Shown piece after piece: positions 16,520 through 23,991 of a DNA stretch of 64,000 nucleotides. Made by a program: the position numbers and the translations under genes. The notes below the pieces were generated by a model. That model was not told the origin of the DNA. It did not search any database and saw only the letters and a program-made list of their open reading frames with translations. This DNA is from Fibrivirga algicola (GTDB taxonomy: Bacteria > Bacteroidota > Bacteroidia > Cytophagales > Spirosomataceae), in contig NZ_WAEL01000008.1 of assembly GCF_011742925.1 (NCBI RefSeq), positions 186,001 to 250,000 of the forward strand, written 5' to 3'. Every line of letters starts with the position of its first letter. Within the stretch, counting starts at the first letter, position 1.

Positions 16520-18025
16520 TTGCCCCTCACCGATCAACTACAAACCATTATTGATAGCCTTAGCGGCATTGGCGCTGAAGGCTGGCTGACGCTGGTTTTC
16601 TGCGGCTTGCTAATTGCTGAACTGGTGCTAATTCGGCGCGGAGACGAGCGACAAACACGTACCTGGCTTACTGGCCTGACGCTGGCAGGGTTGCTACTCG
16701 CTGGTGGAGTAGCCGCTATGGAGACGTACCGGGGCGGTATGTTTCTTGACCTTCTTTTTCTCGACAATCAGGCTATCCTTATAAAAGGAGTTGTCGCGTT
16801 GGGCGCTATAGCTGTGGTTCTTTGGGAAACGGGCGTTTGGTCTACTGATGCAGAAGCCAGCTTTGCACCGCAACGGAAACTCCCAACCGAATGGTATGCG
16901 TTGCTGACCGCCTTGGTACTCGGGCTATTCCTGCTCTCGATGGCCGTTAACCTGCTATCGATCTACCTCTGCCTTGAGCTGGTTTCGCTCAGTTCATACC
17001 TCTTAACAGGCCTTGTTGGCGACCGGAAGGCGTCGGAAGGTGGCCTGAAATACCTGCTCTTTGGTGCTGTTAGTTCGGCTGTGATGCTCTACGGCATGTC
17101 ACTGCTCTACGGCCTGACTGGTACACTCGACATCACCAGCACAGTGTTCGGCATTGAACTCGCCAAAAGCGGGACGATTGGCCTGATTGCCGGGCTGTTA
17201 ACAATGGCGGGCCTGCTGTTTAAGTTATCGGCAGTGCCCTTCCAAGTCTGGACGCCCGATGCCTACGAAGCCGCTCCAGTCCCGGTTGCAGCTTTCTTTT
17301 CTATTGGCCCAAAAGCGGCCGCTCTGCTCGTGCTGATGCGCCTCCTGTCGGCGATGCCGGTAGGTGGTATGCAAACTCCACTGGCTATGGTAGCCCTCGC
17401 CGGAATCTTGATCGGTAACCTGTCGGCACTCAGACAAACCGACGCCAAACGAATGCTGGCCTATTCAACCATTGCGCAGGCGGGTTTCGTGCTTGTGGGC
17501 GTAGTGGCCCTATCCGACACGGGGTTTCAGGCAGCAATCTTCTACACGGCAACGTACCTGTTTATCTCATTAGCTGCCTTCTTTCTGATCGACGCCCTGG
17601 CACTAAACGGATCGCTGCGTATCGCTGATTTCGCCGGGCGTATGAGCGCATCGCCTCTGCTTACCTTCTGTCTGGTCGTTGTGGCGCTGGCGCTGACCGG
17701 GCTACCCCCAACGGTTGGTTTTACGGCCAAATTATTTTCCTTCTCGGCCCTGCTTAGTGCTTACCAGTCCACGGGTAATCCCTGGCTCATCTGGTTATTC
17801 GGGTTAGGGCTGGCCAATGCCGTTATCTCCCTGTTTTACTACATCCGAATTCCGTTTCTGCTCATCTTCCGGCCCTTTGTTGGCGACGTACCTGGTCAGC
17901 CCACTGCCAATACTCCGGTGAAACTGACCGTCGCCCAATGGGTGGCGCTAGCTATTACAGTCCCTCCTGTTGTGCTACTGTTTATCAGGCCCGAGTGGAT
18001 TCTTCAGCTAATCGCCAATTTTTAA
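16520..18025 (+). CDS. nuoN: NADH-quinone oxidoreductase subunit N (isolated)
   Basis: The 501-residue, strongly hydrophobic protein belongs to the NuoN/ND2 antiporter-like subunits: LCLELVSLSSYLLTGLVGDR, the GLLFKLSAVPFQVWTPDAYE block with its conserved Lys and Pro residues, and KRMLAYSTIAQAGFVLVG. It would be part of the proton-pumping arm of complex I. The best start is a TTG at 16520; no ATG gives a full N-terminus. No other nuo gene is in the window, so it is either a displaced nuoN or the last gene separated from the main cluster. It is followed 8 bp later by a small membrane-protein gene. Confidence 0.9.
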   Translation: MPLTDQLQTIIDSLSGIGAEGWLTLVFCGLLIAELVLIRRGDERQTRTWLTGLTLAGLLLAGGVAAMETYRGGMFLDLLFLDNQAILIKGVVALGAIAVVLWETGVWSTDAEASFAPQRKLPTEWYALLTALVLGLFLLSMAVNLLSIYLCLELVSLSSYLLTGLVGDRKASEGGLKYLLFGAVSSAVMLYGMSLLYGLTGTLDITSTVFGIELAKSGTIGLIAGLLTMAGLLFKLSAVPFQVWTPDAYEAAPVPVAAFFSIGPKAAALLVLMRLLSAMPVGGMQTPLAMVALAGILIGNLSALRQTDAKRMLAYSTIAQAGFVLVGVVALSDTGFQAAIFYTATYLFISLAAFFLIDALALNGSLRIADFAGRMSASPLLTFCLVVVALALTGLPPTVGFTAKLFSFSALLSAYQSTGNPWLIWLFGLGLANAVISLFYYIRIPFLLIFRPFVGDVPGQPTANTPVKLTVAQWVALAITVPPVVLLFIRPEWILQLIANF

Positions 18026-18033
18026 GCTAGACT

Positions 18034-18276
18034 ATGCTCCATTACCTCATCGAAACCCTTGGCTGGGTTGCTTCTGTACTGATTGTCGGAGCCTACTTCC
18101 TCAATATTCAGGGTCGTTTAGATGCCAAAGATCCCAGGTACGTCTGGGCTAATCTGGTAGGGGGCCTGTTCTTTATTGTGAACACGTACTACCACGGGGC
18201 CTATCCATCGGCGCTGGTCAATGTGGTCTGGGTGCTGATCGCTGTTTTCTCGCTTATGAGACGCAGAACAGTATAA
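18034..18276 (+). CDS. small membrane protein, two or three hydrophobic segments
   Basis: The 80-residue protein starts MLHYLIETLGWVASVLIVGA and has hydrophobic segments at about 4-24, 40-52 and 58-75, ending in a basic MRRRTV tail (positive-inside). It resembles the small CBU_0592-like membrane proteins of unknown function. It begins 8 bp after nuoN and is probably co-transcribed. Its last codons form part of the left arm of the following palindromic terminator. Confidence 0.75.
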   Translation: MLHYLIETLGWVASVLIVGAYFLNIQGRLDAKDPRYVWANLVGGLFFIVNTYYHGAYPSALVNVVWVLIAVFSLMRRRTV

Positions 18277-18324
18277 AACGAAACGAGGCGATCAGGAATG
18301 ATCGCCTCGTTTCGTTTTATACTG
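18269..18324. terminator. long perfect palindromic terminator reaching into the coding sequence
   Basis: Arms 18269-18294 and 18299-18324 are perfect 26-bp inverted copies around GGAA. The left arm begins inside the last codons of the small membrane-protein gene and includes its TAA stop. It lies between convergent genes (the small protein and merC) and can serve both. Confidence 0.85.
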
Positions 18325-18335
18325 TTTATTAACAG

Positions 18336-18725
18336 TCAATGCGTATGTACTAATCGGTGCTGGCGCAGATTGAACAGGTGCGAAATGACCAGACCTGCCG
18401 AAGCAGCATAGGCTATGTATTCAAAGAAAGGACTGACGTCTTCCAGCAGTAAGCCAACCGAAAACAAGAATAAAAAGCCCCATAAGGCTGTTCGGATGGC
18501 AGACGACGTATGTTGGCGTGCGGCAAAGTAGACAGCGACAATGTTGACGGCAATGAACACGTAATCCAGACTCAAAAAGCCTGCCCGCAGGGTATCATCA
18601 CGAAACAGATTGGATGTCATTACCAGCACAGGGGCGGTCAGGCAATGAATAAGACACAATACCGATCCCGTAATGCCAATGTAATCGGCTTTCTTATCAA
18701 CAACGTTGTCCAACTTCATAATCAA
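18336..18725 (-). CDS. MerC domain membrane protein
   Basis: The 129-residue protein has four hydrophobic segments and the MerC-type pair CLIHCLTAPVLVM in the first membrane region, where a Cys-x3-Cys/His arrangement could bind a metal ion. It starts at MIMKL (18725) or MKL (18719). MerC proteins move mercury in mer operons. In Bacteroidota, stand-alone versions are often found with Fur/Zur-type regulation and TonB receptors, which fits this locus better since no merA, merR or merP is present. It is divergent from a lipoprotein gene, with a palindrome between. A minus-strand TACTTTTG -7 box lies at 18742-18749. Confidence 0.82.
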   Translation of the reverse strand: MIMKLDNVVDKKADYIGITGSVLCLIHCLTAPVLVMTSNLFRDDTLRAGFLSLDYVFIAVNIVAVYFAARQHTSSAIRTALWGFLFLFSVGLLLEDVSPFFEYIAYAASAGLVISHLFNLRQHRLVHTH

Positions 18726-18741
18726 ATCTAATTCTGTTGTG

Positions 18742-18749
18742 CAAAAGTA
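18742..18749 (-). promoter_or_regulatory. -7 box (TACTTTTG) of the MerC gene
   Basis: Minus-strand TACTTTTG matches TAnnTTTG 17-24 bp before the start. The divergent operator palindrome at 18778-18797 lies upstream of it, close to where its -33 region would be. Confidence 0.5.
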
Positions 18750-18777
18750 AGTTGTTAACTAGCGCAAATGCAATAAG

Positions 18778-18806
18778 GTTGCAAATTAATTTGCAACAAC
18801 GTTGCG
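18778..18806. promoter_or_regulatory. operator: 20-bp palindrome plus TTGCAAC-N3-GTTGCG box
   Basis: 18778-18797 reads GTTGCAAATTAATTTGCAAC, a perfect 20-bp palindrome. Overlapping it, 18791-18806 reads TTGCAACAACGTTGCG, an inverted repeat GCAAC-N3-GTTGC. The second box occurs again (centre changed only) in front of the TonB receptor at 26390-26405. Both overlap the -33 box and spacer of the lipoprotein promoter, as expected for a repressor site. Size and symmetry suggest a Fur/Zur-family regulator; the metal is a guess. Confidence 0.65.
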
Positions 18807-18820
18807 TTTACGTATGTTTG
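18790..18820 (+). promoter_or_regulatory. consensus promoter TTTG-N19-TATGTTTG of the lipoprotein gene
   Basis: TTTG at 18790-18793, a 19-nt spacer, and TATGTTTG at 18813-18820 reproduce the Bacteroidota primary-sigma consensus exactly. The ATG follows at 18846. Confidence 0.8.
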
Positions 18821-18845
18821 CATCGTAAAACTCGACAGCATTACA

Positions 18846-19427
18846 ATGCATCAACAAATCAAAAAGCACATCTCGGTCGCCGGCTGGGCACTGGCCCTCG
18901 GTAGTTTACTCATGTTGAATGGCTGCAAAAAAGCTACAGAGCCAGAACCGGCAGACGAGAATGAGCTCATCACAACCGTGGTTCTTCGCTTCACTGAGCA
19001 GGGAACAACTAACTCGCAGTCATTCACCTTCCAGGATAAAGATGGCGACGGTGGTGCCGCACCAACCAAGTTCGATTCAGTTACGCTGACTGCCAGTAAA
19101 AGCTACAGCCTAACGGTTGAGGTACTGGATGAGAGCAAAACGCCAGCCGAAAGCATTACCGATGAAATCCGGGAAAAGAAAGACGAGCACCTGTTCGTAT
19201 TCGCGGCTACTCCTGCTACTCTGCTCACCTACACTTATGGCGATGTCGACAGCCGGAACTTTCCTGTGGGCTTAACAGGATTAGCACGTACTGGTACAGC
19301 GGGCACTGGGCAGTTCAATGTACGTCTGCGGCACCAACCACCCGTAAATGGTGTAGCCGTTAAAAATGGAACAGCATCCCCTGGCTCCGACGACATCAAT
19401 CTTAACTTCAACCTGCTGGTACGGTAG
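18846..19427 (+). CDS. lipoprotein, probable partner of a TonB receptor
   Basis: The 193-residue protein has a lipoprotein signal with lipobox LMLNGC. The body contains ENELITTVVLRFTEQGT, FQDKDGDGG and a C-terminal LRHQPPVNG region. I recognise this pattern from a Bacteroidota family sometimes annotated type 1 periplasmic-binding-fold lipoprotein, usually encoded beside a TonB receptor. Here a receptor with the same operator lies 5 kb away. The acidic KDGDG segment could bind a cation. It should sit on the outer or inner membrane facing the periplasm. Function in metal uptake is inference from context. Confidence 0.7.
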   Translation: MHQQIKKHISVAGWALALGSLLMLNGCKKATEPEPADENELITTVVLRFTEQGTTNSQSFTFQDKDGDGGAAPTKFDSVTLTASKSYSLTVEVLDESKTPAESITDEIREKKDEHLFVFAATPATLLTYTYGDVDSRNFPVGLTGLARTGTAGTGQFNVRLRHQPPVNGVAVKNGTASPGSDDINLNFNLLVR

Positions 19428-20022
19428 TTTTAGGCGTACTAGGTGACATCTCCGGCTCTATTCGCTAAATAACAGTTGACTCAATTGACCAGCGATCAAC
19501 AAAAAAAAAGCAACCCCGTTCGTAGTCTGGTAAGCGGCAGTTGTAGACGGCTGGCGATTATGAAGATAAGACGCACCGTTAACCATCCAACTCCAATAAC
19601 GGGCGTCGAATAGGTAAGGGACAAGAATAAGTATTACAAGCAATAAGGCTGAAAGGCCCTCAGGTAGAACTAATCAAGTTGCTACCTGAGGGCCTTTTTC
19701 TTTGTTCGATTGATACCTTACAGCCTATGCAAAATCTCGCATAAGGCATTTTGCAACTTGATCGCTACAGCGCAATACGCGCGTCAGTAGCGTAGCGCTC
19801 ACCCTGAACGAGCCGTACGAATCTGTACGTAATTCCTGTTTCATGCGTGCGGCAGTAAGCTGGTTATCCGTTAAGCAGGGATAAGGCCTCATAAATGGCT
19901 GATACGTAGAGACTGTCTCAAAAAGGTGAGATGATTTAGGCAATTTTTTAGCTAACGTCCACGCTGAACGGCTCAACAGACGTTACTTTTACAAAGCCGA
20001 CCCACTTTTTTTGTAACAGAAA
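19428..20022. other. 595-bp gene-poor region before ftsK
   Basis: It holds a terminator at 19652-19697 and no convincing gene. A 61-codon minus-strand frame (19458-19643, TTG start) codes for a hydrophobic peptide and is listed as a doubtful finding. The stretch 19725-20000 has no clear coding signal. A TACTTTTA box at 19984-19991 is a weak -7 candidate for ftsK. Confidence 0.5.
19652..19697 (+). terminator. intrinsic terminator downstream of the lipoprotein gene
   Basis: Arms AAAGGCCCTCAGGTAG and CTACCTGAGGGCCTTT pair perfectly around a 14-nt loop, followed by TTC and TTT. It lies 225 bp after the lipoprotein stop, giving a long 3' untranslated region or ending another short RNA. Confidence 0.8.
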
Positions 20023-22593
20023 ATGGCCCAGTCTACCACCGCCCAAAGCCGCCAGAATACCCGCCGTTCCGACAGTACTGAAGGTCCACGCCGCGGCGCA
20101 TCAAAACGCGATAAAGGGACCGACGACGTACCCGGTCGCAACTGGACGTTACCTTTCGAGCGGGTCCGGGCCGACGGCCGTACTAATCTGGCCGTTGGGG
20201 TGTTACTCATGCTGCTAAGCGTTGGGTTACTGGTAGCTTTTGTCTCCTATCTGTTCAGTGGCCCCGCCGACCAAAGCCTGATCGGCTCTGACGAATCGGT
20301 AAAGGAGGCTGGCAAAGATGTACAAAACTGGGTTGGGCTATTAGGCGCTCATGTGGCGCATGTCTTCATGTTTCGCTGGTTCGGGCTGGGCGCCCTGGGC
20401 ATTCCGGTAGTTGTTTTTCTGTCAGGCTTCAAACTCACGTCGGGTAGGGAACCTCTATCGCTAGCGCGTACTACACAGGCCGTTCTATTTCTGGCTGTAT
20501 GGTTAAGCCTGGTGCTTGGGTACGTTGTTATGGCTACAGATACAGTCAGTACAGGTAGTGTCTGGTGCGGTGGTCTGGGGTACGAATTAAACCGGCTTCT
20601 CTACGGACTGCTCGGCTTCGGCAGCATTGTTCTGATCGGCTTCCTGGGATTTGTGTTCGCGCTGTTCTTCTTTAATATCACTAGCCTTTCGTTTTTCAAC
20701 AATGTGCCAGCGGCTGAAGTAGCTAATGAAACCGTCGTTCCTAAAGCGCCTGTTTCAGCCGAATATGGCCACGAGTCAGATGGGTATGACGTACCCGTAC
20801 AGGAAATGTATACGCCAGAGGCAAGCCAGGAGGCAAGTTTCGACGAGCCTGCGCCTTATGTACCCCAGCCTGCTTTTACACCAGCTCCCCTGACTGCAGA
20901 GCTGGATATCGTTGTTCCCAGACCCGCATCAAAACAAAGCCCGCCGGCCGATCTTGTCTTAACCGTTGCAGAAGGTATTGCGCTGGCCGAAGCAGAACTA
21001 GCTGAAGCTCCCCCGGTAGTCACGCCCCCCTTCGAGCCTGATATGTTTGTGGAAGGTGATCTGGTAGCACAGCATGGCTTATACGACCCTACCCTCGACC
21101 TACCTCATTACCAGTATCCTACGGTTGATTTACTAACTAACTACCCCGAGAACAGTAAAGCTCAGGTGTCGGCCGATGAACTGGAAGCCAATAAAGATCG
21201 GATCGTTGACACGCTGGCGAAGTTTAACATTGGCATTCAGCGTATTCATGCCACAATTGGACCGACAGTAACCCTATACGAAATTGTGCCTGCTGATGGA
21301 GTGCGTATTTCTAAAATCAAGAGTCTTGAAGATGATATTGCGCTGAATCTGGCCGCGCTCGGTATCCGAATCATTGCCCCAATGCCTGGTAAGGGGACGA
21401 TCGGCATCGAGGTGCCTAACAAAAACCGCGAGATGGTGTCGATGCGGTCGATGATGGTGTCGGAAAAATTTCAGAAAGCCAATATGGATCTTCCGGTCGT
21501 ATTGGGTAAAACCATTTCAAACGAAATTCTGGTGGTTGACCTGGCCAAGATGCCTCACCTGCTTATGGCCGGAGCCACAGGACAGGGGAAATCAGTGGGC
21601 CTTAACGTGCTATTGACCAGCCTGTTATACAAGAAGCATCCAGCTCAGCTAAAATTTGTTCTGGTTGACCCTAAAAAGGTAGAATTAACGCTGTTCAACA
21701 AAATTGAGCGGCACTTCCTGGCGAAATTACCCGATGCCGAAGAAGCGATCATTACCGATACCAAGAAGGTAGTCAACACGCTCAATTCGCTGTGTATCGA
21801 GATGGATAACCGGTACGACTTGCTGAAAGATGCTGAAGTACGGAATATCAAAGAGTACAACGCCAAATTTACCAACCGCCGGTTGAATCCTGAAAAAGGC
21901 CACCGGTACCTGCCCTATATTGTATTGATTATTGACGAGCTGGCCGATTTGATGATGACGGCTGGCAAGGAAGTAGAACAGCCTATTGCCCGGTTGGCGC
22001 AGCTGGCCCGGGCCATAGGTATTCACCTGGTGGTAGCTACGCAGCGACCATCCGTAAACGTTATTACGGGCCTCATCAAGGCCAACTTCCCGGCTCGATT
22101 ATCGTTTAAAGTAACGTCTAAAATTGACTCGCGCACGATTCTCGACGCGGGCGGCGCCGAACAACTGGTAGGTATGGGAGACATGTTACTCTCATCAAAC
22201 TCCGACATTATTCGAATTCAATGTCCGTTTGTCGATACGAACGAGATTGAGGAGATCTGTGGATTCGTTGGCGGGCAACGCGGTTACGACGATGCTTATC
22301 CGCTACCTGAATTCTATGGTGAAGATGCTGGCGGGTCAACCGAGGATAAGGATGTCGACCTATCAAACCGCGACGCCATGTTTGAAGAGGCGGCGCGGCT
22401 CATTGTCACCCATCAGCAGGGAAGCACATCACTGATTCAGCGCCGACTTAAACTGGGTTATAATCGCGCTGGCCGACTTATCGACCAGTTAGAAAAGGCA
22501 GGTATTGTTGGGCCATTTGAAGGTAGCAAAGCCCGTGACGTACTAATTCACGACATGACCCACCTTGAAGAGCTATTGAAACACCTGGGCTAG
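20023..22593 (+). CDS. ftsK: DNA translocase FtsK/SpoIIIE
   Basis: The 856-residue protein has an N-terminal part with about four membrane segments (about 50-225) and a Pro/Ala/Glu-rich linker (about 230-365). The C-terminal motor has Walker A GATGQGKSVGLN at about 517 and Walker B VLIIDELADLMM at about 630. A winged-helix gamma domain follows (about 785-856; TSLIQRRLKLGYNRAGRLID). It pumps chromosome ends to dif and activates XerCD at division. Length is normal for Bacteroidota. A response regulator (opposite strand) and lolA follow; ftsK next to lolA is a common neighbour pair. Confidence 0.96.
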   Translation: MAQSTTAQSRQNTRRSDSTEGPRRGASKRDKGTDDVPGRNWTLPFERVRADGRTNLAVGVLLMLLSVGLLVAFVSYLFSGPADQSLIGSDESVKEAGKDVQNWVGLLGAHVAHVFMFRWFGLGALGIPVVVFLSGFKLTSGREPLSLARTTQAVLFLAVWLSLVLGYVVMATDTVSTGSVWCGGLGYELNRLLYGLLGFGSIVLIGFLGFVFALFFFNITSLSFFNNVPAAEVANETVVPKAPVSAEYGHESDGYDVPVQEMYTPEASQEASFDEPAPYVPQPAFTPAPLTAELDIVVPRPASKQSPPADLVLTVAEGIALAEAELAEAPPVVTPPFEPDMFVEGDLVAQHGLYDPTLDLPHYQYPTVDLLTNYPENSKAQVSADELEANKDRIVDTLAKFNIGIQRIHATIGPTVTLYEIVPADGVRISKIKSLEDDIALNLAALGIRIIAPMPGKGTIGIEVPNKNREMVSMRSMMVSEKFQKANMDLPVVLGKTISNEILVVDLAKMPHLLMAGATGQGKSVGLNVLLTSLLYKKHPAQLKFVLVDPKKVELTLFNKIERHFLAKLPDAEEAIITDTKKVVNTLNSLCIEMDNRYDLLKDAEVRNIKEYNAKFTNRRLNPEKGHRYLPYIVLIIDELADLMMTAGKEVEQPIARLAQLARAIGIHLVVATQRPSVNVITGLIKANFPARLSFKVTSKIDSRTILDAGGAEQLVGMGDMLLSSNSDIIRIQCPFVDTNEIEEICGFVGGQRGYDDAYPLPEFYGEDAGGSTEDKDVDLSNRDAMFEEAARLIVTHQQGSTSLIQRRLKLGYNRAGRLIDQLEKAGIVGPFEGSKARDVLIHDMTHLEELLKHLG

Positions 22594-22633
22594 CAGCGAT
22601 CAACTCTTTGCTCCCTTGTTAAATGGGCAGGTA

Positions 22634-23038
22634 TTAATGTCCAGGTTCGCAGGCGGACTTCCCTTCGGCAATTAGTAGAGCCAACTGGTCGATAGAGGCT
22701 GGTTTGACCATGAAGGCACAAGCCCCCATCGCTTCGCTTCGCGTTTGATCGTCAATGTTGCTAGATGTACTCAGAATCGCCACCGGTACTTTTTTCCACT
22801 GAGAATGCCGCTTCAGGATCGTGAGCGTTTCGTAACCAGTGAGACGAGGCATGTTCAAATCCAGGATAATGAGGTCTGGTAACGGTCTGTCGGGATGAGT
22901 GGCGAAATAATCGATCAATGCCTGACCATCTTCAAAACTTGTCAGTAACCACTCCGGGAAATGCGCAGTAAACGTTAGGCGAGCCAGGTAAACGTCATCA
23001 TCATCATCATCGACCAGAAAGATAGCTGGCTGTTTCAT
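22634..23038 (-). CDS. single-domain response regulator (CheY-like)
   Basis: The 134-residue protein is a lone receiver domain: acidic pocket LVDDDDDD near 8-15, phospho-acceptor Asp60 in LIILDLNMP, the Thr/Ser in AILSTSS and the Lys in MVKPAS. It has no output domain, so it must act by protein-protein contact, possibly with a hybrid kinase encoded elsewhere. It resembles the Rcp1-like receivers common in Cytophagales. It is transcribed against ftsK and lolA, sitting between them, with no kinase nearby. Confidence 0.9.
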   Translation of the reverse strand: MKQPAIFLVDDDDDDVYLARLTFTAHFPEWLLTSFEDGQALIDYFATHPDRPLPDLIILDLNMPRLTGYETLTILKRHSQWKKVPVAILSTSSNIDDQTRSEAMGACAFMVKPASIDQLALLIAEGKSACEPGH

Positions 23039-23240
23039 GTTTAAACTATTTCAGGTTGTTACGGTAGATATAATACTGCTAATATACACACCATTTTATT
23101 CCAAATAGGGAGGATTATCGGGTAACCCTATTTCAACTGGTGCTCCTGGCAATCAGCGTGCCCTTTTAAACTTTTCAGTAGGTTCAAACGTCTAACCAAT
23201 ATTAGAAGCTGATCATTTTTTTGACTTCTCACCTAACCAG

Positions 23241-23891
23241 ATGAAATTGACTTCCCCACGAATGAAACGAATCCTATACATTGGCCTCTTTATAGCTGGC
23301 TCAAGTGGTTCTCTACTGGCGCAGAAAGATAAACGCGCCGAAACGATACTTGACGCTATGAGTGGTAAGTACAAAGCACTCAACAGCTATCAGGCCGCAT
23401 TTAGTTATGCTACCGACCGTGAAACGTACAAAGGAGATATTGCCGTAAAGGGTAAAATGTTCCGTCTTAAAACTGCTGGTCAGGAAGTATTCACTGACGG
23501 CAAAGTGATGTCGACTTACGTCAAGGAATCGAACGAAGTAAATATCCAGGATTACGACGCTTCTGCAACCGGCGATTTCAACCCAACTAAAGTATATACG
23601 ATGTACAAAAAGGGGTTCAATTATGCCTACCTCCGCGAACAGAAGGTAGCAGGGCGTACTCTTGACGTTATCGAGTTGAAACCAGAGAAAAAGAATACGC
23701 AGATCGCCAACGTACAAATTAGCGTTGACCGAGCTGACAAATCGGTACGTACCTGGCAGACGACCGATAAGAACGGTAAACGTACTGTGTATACCATCAG
23801 TAAGTTCACACCGAACCCAAACCTCGCTGACAGCTATTTTGTGTTCGACAAAGCGAAGTACCCGGGTGTTGAGGTAGTAGACCTGCGCTAA
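23241..23891 (+). CDS. LolA-like outer-membrane lipoprotein carrier protein
   Basis: The 216-residue secreted protein has a signal peptide ending near SLLAQKD. A second ATG at 23262 (MKRILYIGLF) is a slightly better signal start. The mature part has the LolA fold pattern: ILDAMSGKYKALNSYQAAFSY, the central strands GKMFRLKTAGQEVFTDGK and the C-terminal PNPNLADSYFVFDKAKYPG. It would carry lipoproteins through the periplasm, or act as a LolA-like chaperone. Its place just after ftsK is typical for this phylum. Confidence 0.85.
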   Translation: MKLTSPRMKRILYIGLFIAGSSGSLLAQKDKRAETILDAMSGKYKALNSYQAAFSYATDRETYKGDIAVKGKMFRLKTAGQEVFTDGKVMSTYVKESNEVNIQDYDASATGDFNPTKVYTMYKKGFNYAYLREQKVAGRTLDVIELKPEKKNTQIANVQISVDRADKSVRTWQTTDKNGKRTVYTISKFTPNPNLADSYFVFDKAKYPGVEVVDLR

Positions 23892-23910
23892 AAGGTGTTT
23901 AGACAATTTA

Positions 23911-23952
23911 GAACAAAAAAGCCCCTGCTACACAGCAGGGGCTTTTTTGTTC
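23911..23952. terminator. bidirectional terminator between lolA and the TonB receptor gene
   Basis: Perfect arms GAACAAAAAAGCCCCTGCT and AGCAGGGGCTTTTTTGTTC around ACAC, between two convergent genes. Confidence 0.9.
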
Positions 23953-23991
23953 GTATGACTTAAATGGCCAAGCTATCTCCACCTATCCTTT

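Noticed and set aside
18336-18725. MerC as part of a mercury-resistance operon
   Set aside because: No merA, merR, merP or merT is present and the shared operator links it to a TonB receptor and lipoprotein.
19725-19976. 83-codon minus-strand frame before ftsK
   Set aside because: No promoter, no domain, mixed composition and no terminator; no support beyond length.
23313-23906. 197-codon open frame antisense to the LolA-like gene
   Set aside because: It lies wholly opposite a gene with signal peptide and family motifs, and its translation has no recognisable domain; an effect of codon use.
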